Source of the DNA: Pegea sp. RAD2-039
Taxonomy: Eukaryota > Chordata > Thaliacea > Salpida > Salpidae
Assembly: GCA_034620365.1 (NCBI GenBank)
Contig: JAQGEQ010000289.1
Span: forward strand, 310,001-374,000
DNA: 64,000 nt
Direction of reading: 5' to 3'
In this document: piece after piece, positions 1 through 14,846 of the stretch
How positions within the stretch are numbered: position 1 is the first letter of the stretch
Layout of the letters: each line of letters starts with the position of its first letter
Program-made: the position numbers and the translations under genes
The notes under the pieces: model-generated
What the model was told of the DNA's origin: nothing
What the model saw: the letters and a program-made list of their open reading frames with translations, nothing else
The model's database searches: none

Positions 1-3000
1 AAATGACGTCATCGTGTTTGATTATACTTTATATTTTTCTTTGATAAAATAGAATTGATAGCGTCATCTAATAATATCAGTTTACCGATGGAATGTCAAG
101 GAACAATTTCTGGACAGAAAGTAAATGGTGTTTCTAAGCAAAAATTACTGAAGCGTTTCGACATTCTTATTGGTTGTTGGTCATGTGACTAATAGCTGTT
201 TACTTTTGTCAAACAGGTCGATATTAGTAGCAAATAAAATCTATTTTGTCATGTACTTTTTCAAAAGAGTTTAAAAAAGATAATTGCAAAATAATCAGGG
301 GCTTTTTATGTAAAAACCCTTTTTTTCACAACGAAGTTTTAAACAACAAAATTAGTAAGAAAGGTTAGTGATGAATGAGTAAAAATGTTTTATGAACTTA
401 TAAAAGAATCAATAAAGTATCAATTGTATATCCAATGACATTTTTCATAAACTTTCTCTTTCATCCAAATAATTTGATTATTTAGTTGAACTTTTGCTGC
501 TAAACAATCTAATTTCAAAAATAAATATTTTCTATCAAATTAATCAGAAAACTTTGACGTAAAAATGCAAATAATTTTTGAACCTTATCTTCATTTTAAC
601 AAAATTCCCTCAAACTTTTACGAGTTTTTTCATCCGAAACACTTTCTTTCAAATGAATTATCTTCTTCATTTTTTTAAATAAATCATTTTAGATTTGTTA
701 ACTTTGAAAATCTATCTAAATTAAAACGCAAAAATCGCCTGAAGCAACATTAAAAAATGGTTTATTAAAAAATCAGGTAGTCAAATTTTACAGTTTTAAT
801 CCATAAAATTATTTATTTCTCTAAGAAATTACTATTTTCCATGACAACCATAATCTAACACGTCAAACAGTTCCGCGTGACTAATTCTAAACCTTAAAAA
901 AACTGTAATGTTTATTACTAATAAGTTATATCACGTTTAAATCGAATACTCGTCGGTGATTGGCTAATAAAAGACATAACAATAAGTCCATCATCTTCAT
1001 AAATAAACCTAAAAATAAAATCTAACTTTCATTTCGTTCTTAACAATCTACGTTAACTTCTGCTGATGACAGAGAAGAGACGTTTGCAATTAACTTTTGA
1101 CTAATGTCTGTAAATAGAATTAAACATGAGATGAACATAAACCCAAACGCTCACCCGAATAACCGTCCAGTAATTTGATTCTTTAAAAGTCCTTGAATTC
1201 TAACAATTACAAAAAACTTGACAACAATTTTCTGCTCCATTTCATTTTAATAAAAAAATTTAAATAATATTCACTTTAGAAATAAAGCTGTTAATCTATA
1301 AAACGTTCAGTTATGGAGTTTTGTGAACGTTTTTTTAGCTAATTCAATTATTTATAAATGTTTTTATTTATTTAAACATATTTTTGTGTCTCAGACTTTG
1401 AGCTTCCAAAGCAAGAAATAAAATCAGAAGAATATTCTTATTATGAAAACAAGAGTATTTGTTCTTTTATATTTATTAGTTGCTGTAAAAGCAAGTTCAT
1501 TTTTCATAAATTATTCAAAATACTTTTAAATATTTATTTTGCAGGCTCATCACGAAATGAAATTAAAATTGAGATCTTAAAAAGAAGTGAGAAAAAGTTT
1601 AGAAAAATAGTCAGTATTTAACTAAATCTAAATTGTGTAATAACTGCATGGTTTTTACAGTTTTAAAAAAGAATTTTTTATGCAAATAAATAGAAATATT
1701 TTGAATATTTCAAAATATCTATTAGCAACAACTTTATAGATTGTTTAGGTCATTGAAAAAAAAATACTTTTAAAGTTGTTCAAATATTTTAAATTCAATT
1801 TTATATTTTCAAAAAATAGAGTTTGAAATTGACAAAAACAAATCGAAATATTGATCAACAAACATTTTTTAAACTGCAAAATATTTTCTTATTTGTTTAT
1901 TTTAAAGAAGTTTTCATCATTATGTTATATAATAGTTTAAAAGGTGGAATTATATCCAAATAAAAGTGAATGAATTGAGTGAAAATCATTATTTTGATAC
2001 AATCTCCATAAACACTTGTTTGTAATAACTTCTCTGTAATAGCGAGATAAATACCATCAAAAAAGTTTAAACAATGTTAACTAATGATTAATCATACTCA
2101 CTAGAGATATTTACTACTATAAATAGTTGTAATAGAATTAATAAATAATTATTCATCTAAATTAATCATCTATTTATCATAAAATAAGTAATTGTTGTTG
2201 TAATTGCATTTTTATTATAATAATTACATAACACCATGTAAACGTAAAAGTCACAAAAAAGTTTGATAACTTTGACGTATTGTAGAAGAAATCAACAATT
2301 TCTCCTATATAAGAGCAGATACAATTTGTTGATAAATTGCTAACACGAGTTACTTTGAGGTTATTGTAAGATAATAGTTTTAGATAGTAGCACATGGTAG
2401 AAGGAAAAGTTTGTAGCCAAACCTTAAGTATTCACTTTAATTTCTTCAGGGAATTTGTAAATTAAATTTTTTTTTGATAGCCAACTTGTATTTATATATT
2501 TATTAACCATTTACTGATTACCAATTATCTTTTCTAACAAATTTGTTTAATAAATTTACTTTTCTGTTGTTGTAACCGTCAAGACTTTTTCGCCATAAGA
2601 TTGGAAAACTATGAAGACGTTTAACTTTTACAGTTTACATTTATAAGTAAGATTTTCACAATTTTGTCTTCGAAATTAAATGACAGTTTAGGGATTTTAT
2701 TAAACAAATTAGATATTAATTTTTTCAAAATTATTCATTCTTAAACTGATTTAATTTAAATCAAAATATTTTTTTTTATTTTATTTTAGTAATAAGAGAA
2801 TAAAAAAGTTTTTTATTGAAGCAAAACTAGTATCATAATGAAGACATTGCAAAATTACTAAACATCTACAATTGTAAATTCAAATTAAAGTTTGAAGGAA
2901 ATTCAAAGTAAATATTTAAATAATATTTGGACTTTGGCCATTTATTACTGATAGTTGTATTTGGCAAAGTATTAAATAAAGCATAAATTGTAATTGATAA

Positions 3001-3266
3001 AGTAAAGTAGATACTATAAAATATAAAGTTAAAATAGAAAATAAAATATCAAAAGATTTTAAAATTACTTTTGATGATGTTTACACAACAAAATTGATCA
3101 AAAAAGATTGAATCATTTCAATTTATTTCAATTTTTCATAAGCTATTGTCAAACAAAATAGAAAAACGCTAAAAATGTACCTTTGAACTTGACATATAAA
3201 TATTTAGTAGTATATCTCAAAGGTTATTTTAAATTTGTTGAACATTTTTATTTGGTTGAAATTTAG
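1..3266. other. AT-rich intergenic stretch, no gene seen
   Basis: The stretch is very AT-rich with frequent stops in all frames and homopolymer runs. One TGACGTCA octamer lies at 4-11. A short signal-peptide-like ATG frame at about 1444 ends quickly and I could not connect it to further exons. Confidence 0.6.
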
Positions 3267-3419
3267 ATGGTTGTGTATTTATTGTCTAAATTAAAATACT
3301 TTCAAAGGACAACAAGTCTTATGAAAGCATCTTCTAAGATTAATTTTATGAAGAATACTGGATCAAATCGAATATTTCAAAGAAAAATGTCTTCTGATTT
3401 AATAAATAACAATCAAAAG
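3267..3419 (+). CDS. Orphan first-exon candidate, unknown
   Basis: An ATG at 3267 opens a frame of about 50 codons that begins MVVYLLSKLKYFQRTTSL and is rich in Lys, Ser and Asn. It ends exactly at a strong donor, AAAA|GTAAGT. The basic, Ser-rich, acid-poor start resembles a mitochondrial targeting sequence, but that is weak. I found no convincing downstream exon before the choline kinase ATG at 4814. It may be an alternative 5' exon of that gene, the start of an unrelated gene, or chance. I do not recognise the protein. Confidence 0.25.
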
Positions 3420-4813
3420 TAAGTCTTGTTGTTGATATTGTAGCTACTTATTAAATATCACTTCTATTTTTAACTATAAACTTTAGTTTTAAAAGTAAAT
3501 TCAAACAATACTGAATTTTACATTTTAAGTTTTCTGAGGTATAATTTTGTATACCGTTTGTTTGTTCTTTTTAATAAGTATACAAATAAGACCGCCAGGA
3601 TAGCATACAGTCATTTCTTCAATTTTAATCTGTTTTTTTTGTTATTAGCATTAAAATAAAAGGAACATTTAATACATACACATATCAATCGAAAACAAAG
3701 TTCTTTAAGTAATTTGCGTCAATAGATTTTTGTTTGATTTTCAGCAGTTATATTATTTATTTCAGTTTGCAATTAGCGTATCAGAAAGAGAATTAAAAAA
3801 CTACTTATTATCAAAAAAATTATTACCCTTATAAATTTTTAAAAAATTTTGCTAAACAATTAATAGACACAAATATTGTGTTGCAACTAACACCTAAAAA
3901 AATTGCAAACTACTTGTTCTGTAAAAAATAAAGATTTTTTTAGTTGTTTTGAATATTTATGAGAGAATAATAGTTAAAAAAAGTTATTCTTCAAATATTA
4001 TTGTAAATTCAGCATTAATTTAGTTTAAAAACAAGACAAGTACAGCTAGTAATAGCAAGATTTAGGGTTTATAAACATAAAACTATTTTTATTTGACTAA
4101 GTGGTAATATTTTTTTATAGATTTTATTAGTAAAATACCAATAAATTCAAATTGTAAGTTTGCATTTTTGGGTCATTATTCTTTTTTCCCATTTTTTCAT
4201 CATAATTATCACTATATTTGTGAAAAAATGCTAGATAAACATTTTGCGTTTTCTGTTTGCATCTTTATGTGCTTAATCAGTATTAGCTAACTAACAAATC
4301 TAATTTGACAAAATTTTTATCAATTTTGAAATTAAATTTGTTATTTTTTTATGTAAATAGTTTTTGAGTAATATTTAACTAATATTTTCATAGCTTGAAT
4401 CATTTTAAATTTTATTTTTTTTACTTTTAAAGATGATTAAAAATATTTAGTTTATAATTTTTTTTAGCTTTTTTTTTATAGTTTTTAAAGTTACTAATTG
4501 TCTTGAATAAATTTATTTTTTTACTTTTATAATAAATTAAATAAGAATTGTTAAAAATAGTTATAATAAATTAATATAATACAGATATTAACATAACATA
4601 ATATAGTTCTATTTCAAAAATATAATTTGAACATTTGGACTGATTATTTATCTATAAAGTTTAAAATATTTAATACAAATTAATTACAATGAGGAAGTTA
4701 GTATTAGATTAGAAACCTTAATTGTTGAAGCAAAAGTTATATTTTTGAGTTAGCTAATTAATACAATTTTTAAAGTATGTTTAGTTTTAAGTAGTTTTTG
4801 TGAATTGTATAAA
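3420..4813. other. AT-rich non-coding stretch
   Basis: I see no codon structure or recognisable element. It probably holds the promoter and 5' leader of the choline kinase gene. A possible acceptor, TTTTAAG, lies shortly before the ATG. Confidence 0.5.
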
Positions 4814-6858
<2,045 letters not shown>

Positions 6859-7117
6859 CGTCATCATTTCTTCTATATTCGTGCAATCTGTTTCCTGTCG
6901 TTTCCATGACAACCACTTTTTGACAACGTTTTCTCGATAACCTTTTTGGTTTTAAATCATATTTAGTTCGTTTCTGTAACTGTTTGTGAAGCCATTGTCA
7001 CAAAAGCTAAATTGATGATGTTTTAGCCCGCGATTAAATGTTGCGATGTAAAAGACTCGCTTGTTTCTAGAGGTTTCTAACAAAAAGTTTGATAATAAAA
7101 ATCTCGTAAAAAATTTA

Positions 7118-7189
7118 TGCGTCGACCGGGAGTCGAACCCGGAACTAGTGCTTGGAAGGCACCAATGCTAACCGTTACACCATCGACGC
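7118..7189 (-). tRNA. tRNA-Gly (anticodon UCC)
   Basis: The minus strand folds as a complete cloverleaf of 72 nt. The acceptor stem is GCGTCGA paired with TCGACGC, followed by discriminator A. The T arm carries GGTTCGACTCC. The seven-base anticodon loop CTTCCAA sits between GTGC and GCAC, placing UCC at positions 34-36, so it decodes GGA. There is no intron and no encoded CCA. D-loop sequence GTGTAACGGTTAGCAT supplies a normal internal A box, so it looks like a functional pol III gene. It lies about 260 bp beyond the choline kinase stop. Confidence 0.96.
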
Positions 7190-8545
7190 TTGTTGGTAGT
7201 TTTTTGTAACAAATTATTGAAACTAAATCAGTAGCTTCTGTACAAGAACCTAATGCCTCAAAATTGCTCAAAACATTTTTATAAAAGTTAAAAAAAAGAA
7301 TTTTTTGAAGTTTGCGAGCTAATAAATCCACCAAAATATTGATTTGATAACTTATTAATAGTTTTACTCATTTATATTATTTATTAAAGCATAAATTGCA
7401 ATCTCAGAGGCTAACAGAGTAGGGTTTCTCAAATGCGGTCCGTAACGACTTTTCGTGTGGCCTGCGACTAGGACACAGATCATGACACTATTGCATTTTG
7501 CACCAAAAAAGTTTTATTGTTAAGAATTTCAAGATATCAAAGTTGAAAGCCGGAACAAAATGAATCTATTAAATCATTGTTCAAGTTTTTCTTGATATAT
7601 TATTGGCCTGATAATATTCAGTTGATGAAAAGTTGTCTTGAAATATTTATTTCATGAGCTGAGTTAGTTGTGAAGGAGATGAACCCTTCAACTAAATTAT
7701 GAAAAATGACTTGCTGATGTAGTTGATGTTAATATGTATCTACTCTTCAACAAAAAAGTTCCTGATTGAAATTTATCTGATTTTAAAATAGTATCTGATT
7801 AAACTAAATACAAATTGAACTTCAAAAATAACCTTAGCTTCTAACTAACCAGCTACAGATCTTCTGAGACACATCAAAGACTTCATACATCATGTTTGCG
7901 ATTCTTTCATGGTATCAATACAAATATTTGTAATAGTAAAAGCACCAGCAGTTTCTTGTCTTATTCAGTTGAAATTTTAAAAGATTCCATCATATGTTGA
8001 ACTGAAGGTAAACTTCTGCTAATTTTTCAGAGTTTAGTTCTTAATAAAAAAATATCTTAATTTAGCAGAAAATACAGAAAAAATTGCGAATTCAGTTCGA
8101 TATATAGATGTGAAGTTCTTTTGAGAAAATAGAAAATCAATACCACAACTGATTCTGCAACTGTTTCATCCTAATTTTCAAACAAATAACTTTGCTAGAA
8201 GATTCAGAATCTCTTTTATCTGAAGATTAGCAGATTTATAGAATTTTCTACTAAACATTTTGAGACACTAAAAAGCTTCTAAAAGTATGAAAAATTCTGG
8301 GCAAGATAGGTAATAAAGATCATCAAATTCCAAATACTATTTAAGTAAATTATTGATAATTTTTTCAATTACTTTAAAAGAGATTTTAAACTCTTATTTG
8401 AGTAGCTTCGTTACTGAAAAATATCCTAATTTCTTCATCTTAAACGATTAGAATGAAAAAGATTAAAAACTGCAGAAGAATTCAATCAGGATATAAAAAC
8501 ATCAGAAAGTTTTTTTATTAAATCGATCAAGATTAATCAAGTTGA
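7190..8545. other. Intergenic stretch, no gene supported
   Basis: Stops occur in all frames. A phrase near 7424-7475 (GGTTTCTCAAATGCGGTCCG and on) recalls the ends of some hAT-type transposon relics, but no transposase frame could be followed, so no element is called. Confidence 0.45.
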
Positions 8546-8640
8546 ATAAAAATGAAGAACAGAAAAATGAAGAACAGAAAAGTAAAGAACAGAAAAATGA
8601 AGAACAGAAAAACAAGAAACAAGCGAAAGGTTATGTATGA
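8546..8640. repeat. Short imperfect tandem repeat, unit about 15-17 bp
   Basis: Four to five copies of an AGAAAAATGAAGAAC-like unit lie just beyond the REC8 stop codon, probably in its 3' flank. I see no coding role. Confidence 0.6.
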
Positions 8641-8647
8641 ATGATGT

Positions 8648-11489
8648 TTAAGAAGGTATCACCAGGAAATCACTCCAAAATCCTTCTTGTTGTAACTTCA
8701 ATGTTCCAACTTTGACTTTCTCTGAAATCAATAAACTCAAGATGAAACTGAAAGTTAGAAGTAAGGAGAAACTGACCGAGAAGTTGAGAAAAGAGTTTGA
8801 CAGCTTCGTGTTTGCTCGTTTTATAAGGAGGAGCAAGAGTTGAGAAATAGACTTCACTCTCATAACAGCTCAGCTTGTGATCGAGGTCTTCGCTACAAAC
8901 AAACACTGAACACTTGATTGCTTCACAAGATCACTCACAAGTAAGTTGATTCCTTCGGATAAGTCATCATGAAGTCCTCATCTTGTGCTTCTAAAGGAGG
9001 TGGAAGCAACTCATCTGCAAGGAGCTGATCTTCTACCAGAGGTTGCATCTCTGTTCCAGCGAAAGACACAGACTGCTGCCTAAGAGCTGATGATCTCGAA
9101 GTATTCTTTCTAGAGACTTCTAAAGAGTCGTTCCGGGATATGTTCATCTCAATCGGATTTTCTAAGATGTGATTAGTTGATAGTTTGAGGAAATAAAGAA
9201 GAGAGACTGACGATTATGTTTAAGGAAAGAAGTTCGGCTGATATTTCGTTCCACGTTGATACTTTCAGTTGTAAGCTCAGTTTGATCAAACTCTCGAATC
9301 TATCAGGAGAATATAAGAATCATTTAAGTGATGCAAATATCATCACCTCTTCCATAAGTACTTCTTCTTGTTCAGCAGCTTCAACTGTTGTATGAGAAGA
9401 TATGATTAAAATCCTGTAACTAATCAAACTCACCTGCTTCTGTTTCTGCCACATATTTTAGGTTCTCAGCATATTGTATAACTTCTGGGATCTCTTTCAA
9501 AACCACATCATGTTCATATGATTTCTAATTAAATAAATATTTCGTTTCATTTGCAGTCCATCGACCCAGACCACTTGTAACAAGTGATATAAGCTGAAGG
9601 TTTTAACGAAGATAAGAAATATCAAGAATTTGTACTTGAAAATAAATTTACTAAAAAAAGAAGATTTTTGATGAAGACTCATCTCGAATTGAAGATATTT
9701 TCTACTTCAAATATCAAGTAATAAAAAGAAGAATAGCTTGCCGTGAAGAAATCGAAGTTAGTTGGTTGGTGGATATGTAGAAGCTGAGATGGTCGATAAA
9801 AAAGTTCACTTGCTGTTGGTAGATGATATTGACTCATCAACTAAATCAAATCTTTAGTTATTGATCTTTCAAATGTGTGTCATCATCACCTTTAATTCAT
9901 CTTCATCACAATTTTCAATTTGCTTCTTCATCTGATCTTTACTCACTTCTATCTCTTGATCAATCTTTAACTTTAATATCTTCTTCTTTCTTCTTGTAGT
10001 TGATTGGCTAGTAACAGGGTCAAGCACTAACGACTACAAAAAACAAATCAATTTTCTGATGGTTTTTGAGCAGAAATTAAATCAATGAAAGACTATTTTC
10101 AACTTTTCATTTTTGAAATTCAGTTTTATGACTTTTGATGACCAAATATCGATTGGAAAGTGACATTTATCTAAAATCGAAAACCAGTTGCTTGTCAAAG
10201 TTTATCTAACATTTTTTATCAGCTGATTTCAAAGCTTCATTTTACATCAAAAATAATCTTCAAAATCAACTCACAGCAGATGCTTCCTCCTTTCGCGTTT
10301 CAGTTTCTTTCGGTTCTTGGATCTGTGCTGGATCTTGGACCACTTCCGGATCCTCAACCAGGTCTGGATGCTGGATCAGCTCTGGTTCTTGAAATAACTC
10401 TGGGTCTTGGACTAATGCTGGATGCTGGAGTAGCTCTTCCGCCTCTTGTATCAACTCATCTTCTAAATTTTTAAAGTCAACCACAAGATTACGAATTGGT
10501 TAAAAACCTTTCTCTTTTTCAGCTTTTTTTCTCGAAGAACGTCTCCTAGAAACATCCAATTAGTCACTAGATCACTAGCAACAAATTTTGGGGAATACTT
10601 AGGTGATAATGGAAGAGCTTCTTGAGCTTCAGGAAGAAACATATTTCCATCATCGACAGATTTATAAATATTTAAATCATCAACAGCACTTATTACTTGA
10701 TCAACTTTGCCCAGTAAATCCTTTCAAAAATCACGTGACAAATAAGCCAGCTGATTTGAGACTTACCTGATCTAACTCTTCTTGAACATTCTCGTTGATA
10801 GTGATTTTGGATAAATCAGTAGCTAAGTTTCGTTGACGTTCTTCCTATTTTAAAAACCAACTTTTTACACATTTCAAATTGAACCAAGAAAATCTTATGA
10901 TTATAAAACAAACCCGATCGACATTAACTTCTGGAAGACTACAGTCATATCCAGAAAATAAACTCATATCGATGTCAGATACTAAATCAACTCCGATAAC
11001 TTTGCCGAATAAAGGATCAAATTGATTGAAGTTATGGGTAGCTTGAGCTTCGGTTGTTGGGTCTCCTTCAGTTAGTGGATAAAATTCTTTTGTTCGTTTA
11101 TACATACTTTGAAAATACATATTTGCATCTTCTAACAGGTTTTCTAGTTATTTCTGGATTATTAAAAGCTAAATATAACTTACTGTAAAGATAAAATAAT
11201 TTTTTATCGAATATTAAAGTGAGCCCATAAATAAGTTGAGCTGATAAACGAAGAGAGAATCCTTTTACTGTCACCATGTTTCCACCCCAAGTTGGGACTA
11301 GTTGATCTTTTAAATCATGGCTAAAAATAATAGAATTAGGAATAAAAAATGGAAGTTTTAAACTCACCAAACTTCAACAATATCCACACTTTCATATTCT
11401 CGTTTTTTCAACTTTTTTTCCATTGCAGCTAACCAGACGACGGCAAATTTGCCTTGCGATTTCACTAATAGATCAGTTGTAAAAAACAT
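8648..11489 (-). CDS. REC8: Meiotic cohesin kleisin REC8
   Basis: Alpha-kleisin that closes the SMC1-SMC3 ring of meiotic cohesin. Fifteen exons, read from high to low coordinates: 11489-11368, 11320-11184, 11143-10914, 10844-10767, 10720-10599, 10545-10508, 10462-10275, 10033-9890, 9840-9742, 9524-9434, 9384-9347, 9299-9212, 9161-8939, 8892-8777, 8721-8648. Together they give 595 codons plus stop. The N-terminal kleisin domain starts MFFTTDLLVKSQGKFAVVWL and continues KKREYESVDIVEV, with the SLRLSAQLIYGLT strand-helix. The KREY and VDIV stretch fits REC8 better than RAD21. The centre is acidic and poorly conserved, with a Gln/Asp/Pro-rich QDPELFQEPELIQ segment. The C-terminal winged helix has KTSKHEAVKLFSQLLE and KLQQEGFWSDFLVIPS. 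Intron 2 is only 40 bp. The exon 9 end uses an apparent GC donor and is the least certain junction. Confidence 0.85.
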
Positions 11490-13332
11490 TTTGTACTAAA
11501 CCTTAAAGCTAAAATATTATTTTGTTATGCTAACACCAAAACAGTCTTTAATAAAAAAAATTATTTAGAAAAATATTTTATTATTGCTTCTAAATAGAAC
11601 AAACACAATTTTCGGGTCTAGTATTTAAAATATACCTATTATTTTGTTATAAAATTTTTTAAATGTTATCAATTTATATCGATACATATTTAGGCGATAA
11701 TTGATCTTTATAGAAAAAAAGAATAAGAAAATGTTAAGTGGACTTGTATGTGGGAAATTAATTAAATAATTATTGAAAACAGACGACAGTGCTTACACAA
11801 ATAATTATTTTAAATAATTTAAGTAAAGAGTGTTTCGAAATTATTTCTTAAACAATCACAGAATATTTTAGCGGTTAAACTTGAGACTATAATTTAGTTT
11901 GTTATTAATCTATGCTAATAATTCATGCTAATAATTTACGCTTATCGGAAATTCATAAATATATTATCAACAGTAAATAGTTGACTTTATCATAATGTGT
12001 ATATATCGTGTATATTACTACTTTCTTACATTAACTTTAGATTAAACAGCTAAAATTTGTATTTTCTGTTCATTTATCTGTTTACAATACAATTTTTTCT
12101 AAGTTCTATACAAAAATGTTAATCTTGTTTCAATAACGGTTTGTTAAATAAACTTTTTACATCTCTCTAATTAGTGTTTTATTACGTCATGTAAGCTAGG
12201 AAATTTTACAAGTTAGTTCTTATAATTTAGCAAGTGATTAAAATCTAATTATCAGTAGCATTTCCTAATGAAAAGTATAGAATTGATGAATAATGTCAGG
12301 TATGATATTCAATAGAAAGAAAAAATATCTATGTTTCCAACATTTTGAACTCATAATTTGAGATAAAGTTTGAAAGCAGAAGAGTTTACTACATATACTC
12401 AAAATACCAGATGTTTGAAAAAAATGATTCACTTAGTACGAAATATAATACAATCTATCTTTGATTATTGTAAAAATTATTTTGTAAGAAAATCACATTT
12501 TCCGAAAAGCTAATTTCCAGGGACAATTACTCTATGCAAACCTCTTAAGAACTTTCAAAAAATAAAAACGATACATCTATTCTTAAAAGTTTTGATATAC
12601 AGAAATAATGGTGCAATTAAAAGGTGAAGCAACGAAAAAATAAAGAAAAGATATCATACCAAAACGAACAAATTGTATCAAACGGTCAAAGATAGTGAGA
12701 ACTTTGCAACTAAGAATTATATGTTAAGAATTAAAGGTTATAGAAATACTAAAGTTAAAATTTATTCTGTTTTTTTTTTGCAATTAGGCGTTTAATAAAA
12801 AGTATATGTATGATTTTACATCTGCTAAATTATAGTTGAGATAAGAAAATAAATTTAGAAAATATTATTTTGTAGCTTTGTAATAGTTTAAGTCACTACT
12901 AACAACCGTTTCAACAAAAAGCTTTGTCAACAAAAATTTACTTTAAGAAGTTTTTTTGAGATTTTTCAATGAATAAATCAAATTAAATTAATTTTGATTT
13001 TTTTTCTTTCAATAATTTTAATGTTGAAAAATTCTAGTAATCAAATTGTTATCTTAGTAAATTTTTTTAGATCTAATTATTAACTATTAGTTGGTTTATT
13101 GATTAATATTTTTATTTATTTTTATTTTATAACAAAATATTTTATATAACTTGATTCTAAAATCAGATATTTTTTTCTTACTATATTAGATTTGTATTCA
13201 CCAAAATATTTCCTTATAAATTATATTTTATTTGAATTTTTATGGTTCTTATACACCCTAAATAAAATATTGACAATTTTGTTGAGTTATAGATTTTGCT
13301 AAACGTATTGTTCTGTTTGTATAAATGTAAGA
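11490..13332. other. AT-rich intergenic stretch
   Basis: Lies between the divergent REC8 (-) and CIMIP2C (+) starts, so it must contain both promoters. I see no coding exon, TGACGTCA word or repeat that I can name. Confidence 0.55.
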
Positions 13333-14526
13333 ATGCTTTCTGTCGGATCAGGAAAATTGATAACTACTAATAATGCAACTTTTATATCACCTTCACATAT
13401 GCCAGGGTAATAGTTTCTTGATGGTAGTCAATATTTAAATAAGTTTCCAAGACTTCTATAAAAACTAATTGCTGAATTAAATAGAAAAACTAAAAAATAA
13501 ATTAAACAGTGGTATCTAATCACCAATCTAAATTAATTTTTTATTCAACTGTTTTTAAAATTTAAAGTAATTAATCAAATAAAAATTATAGTTTAATAAT
13601 CAGTTGGTGAAGTTCTATTTAATTTTTTTAGGTATCAAGGCCATGTTCCTACTTTAAGTAGTCAATTTGGAAATACTTATGGAAACATGACAAAGAAATA
13701 TTTCCAGGATAATAGATCTATGAGTTTTAATCAAAGTTGCAGCAATTATTCAGATGGTGGGCAGGTGGCTGAAAAATTGCTGTTAAATTTATAACAACTA
13801 CTTATTTGAATTGATATTTTAATGTCTTGTTGATGTAGAGATAGGTTGTGTCATCACTTAAACTTGAAAATGAATTTTAGATACCAACATCATATACTAA
13901 TAAAGTTGATCTAGTGCTAGCCCATAGAGCACGATATCGTGATTCTGGAAGAACAGAGGCAAACTGGCAACGTTTTAATAATGATTATGATCGGACTTCT
14001 GAACTTTACGGCTATTATAAGGTCGATAATTTATTTATTTTCTACAATTTCACAATATTGTTATACAAACAAAAGCTATTCAAGTAAAAAGCTCCAAACA
14101 GATATTGGATTTACATTATGTAGCATTATTGTTCAACGCTCATTTACTAATTATAATAATTTTAGTTTTCTCTCGTAAATGATTTAATTTATTTTCTGAA
14201 TTGATTTTGTTCTGCTTCATACATTATGTAAATCTGAAAAATAAACTTTTGAAACTAATATTTGTTTAGAAAATTGAGAAACATCGCGACTTTTACCGCG
14301 ATAAGAGTTCTTGCGACTATAAAGAAAAACATTTTATTATTCCAGTAACAAACGAAGAAAAAATCCAACAACAAATGTAAGATAAATATTTTCATTTGAA
14401 GCTAGACTTCTTTTATTTTTTAATAATAGAAATATGTGGCCGGATATGTTAAATGAAAATGCTACATCATCAAATCATCCACAAGTACTATCTCAAGCAC
14501 AAGAGTTCTTTCGTCTTGGAAGTTAA
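13333..14526 (+). CDS. CIMIP2C: Ciliary microtubule inner protein 2C (FAM166C/C2orf70 family)
   Basis: Members of this family sit inside the doublet microtubules of motile cilia and sperm flagella. Five exons: 13333-13406, 13632-13764, 13881-14021, 14270-14376, 14430-14526. They encode 183 residues, close to the vertebrate length of about 200. The signature MPGYQGHVPTLSSQFGNTYG is followed by TKKYFQD at residues about 24-50, which matches the family hallmark MPGY.GHVPT...FG..YG..T.KYFQD. A second conserved block follows: HRARYRDSGRTEANWQRFN then RTSELYGYYK and HRDFYRDKS. No signal peptide or membrane segment is present, as expected for an axonemal protein. The first ATG precedes the signature by 23 residues. 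Paralogue C fits best; 2A and 2B are longer. Confidence 0.88.
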
Positions 14527-14683
14527 ATACTTCTTTAATTGTACTTTTTATTGTAAACTGTCTTGTTTCTACAGTTTGTTTTCGATGTAAATTAAATTAA
14601 ATTGTAAAAATTGAAAAACTGTTTAGAAGTTTTCTTTCTTGGCTTTATCTAAAGTCAAATTTTATTTCAAACTAACTTTTTAA

Positions 14684-14846
14684 AGATTTATTTATTTGTT
14701 ACAATAAACGCGAAGTCGAATGCCTGAAAAGAGCACTTCTCGCTAACACATATTCTCACAAAAATCATTTATATAATAGATATTATTATATACAATTAAG
14801 ATAGAAATATAGAGAAAAATGGATGTAACACGTGGCAGTTCATTAA
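14684..14846 (-). mobile_element. 3'-end fragment of LINE (same family as the 19.8-23.6 kb copy)
   Basis: Read on the plus strand, the stretch AATAAACGCGAAG, GCCTGAAAAGAGCAC, TCTCGCTAACACA, TTCTCACA and ATGTAACAC matches the 3' untranslated tail of the LINE copies at 19816 and 46505. It is preceded by a short ATTTATTTATTTG remnant of the (ATTT)n tail. Only about 150 bp is present, a typical 5' truncation. Confidence 0.75.

Noticed and set aside
1444..1530. Signal-peptide-like start MKTRVFVLLYLLVAVKAS
   Set aside because: The frame ends after about 27 codons, and the possible next exon (after the AG near 1544) joins only as an 11-residue stub.
7420..8640. Possible hAT or ZBED-type transposon relic
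   Set aside because: Only a short terminal-like phrase near 7430 suggested it. No transposase motif or inverted terminal repeat could be followed.
11098..11370. 90-codon minus ORF crossing the REC8 exon 2/3 boundary
   Set aside because: It reads through the 40-bp intron and shifts out of the kleisin frame. Splicing restores YLYKNLLEDANMYFQ.
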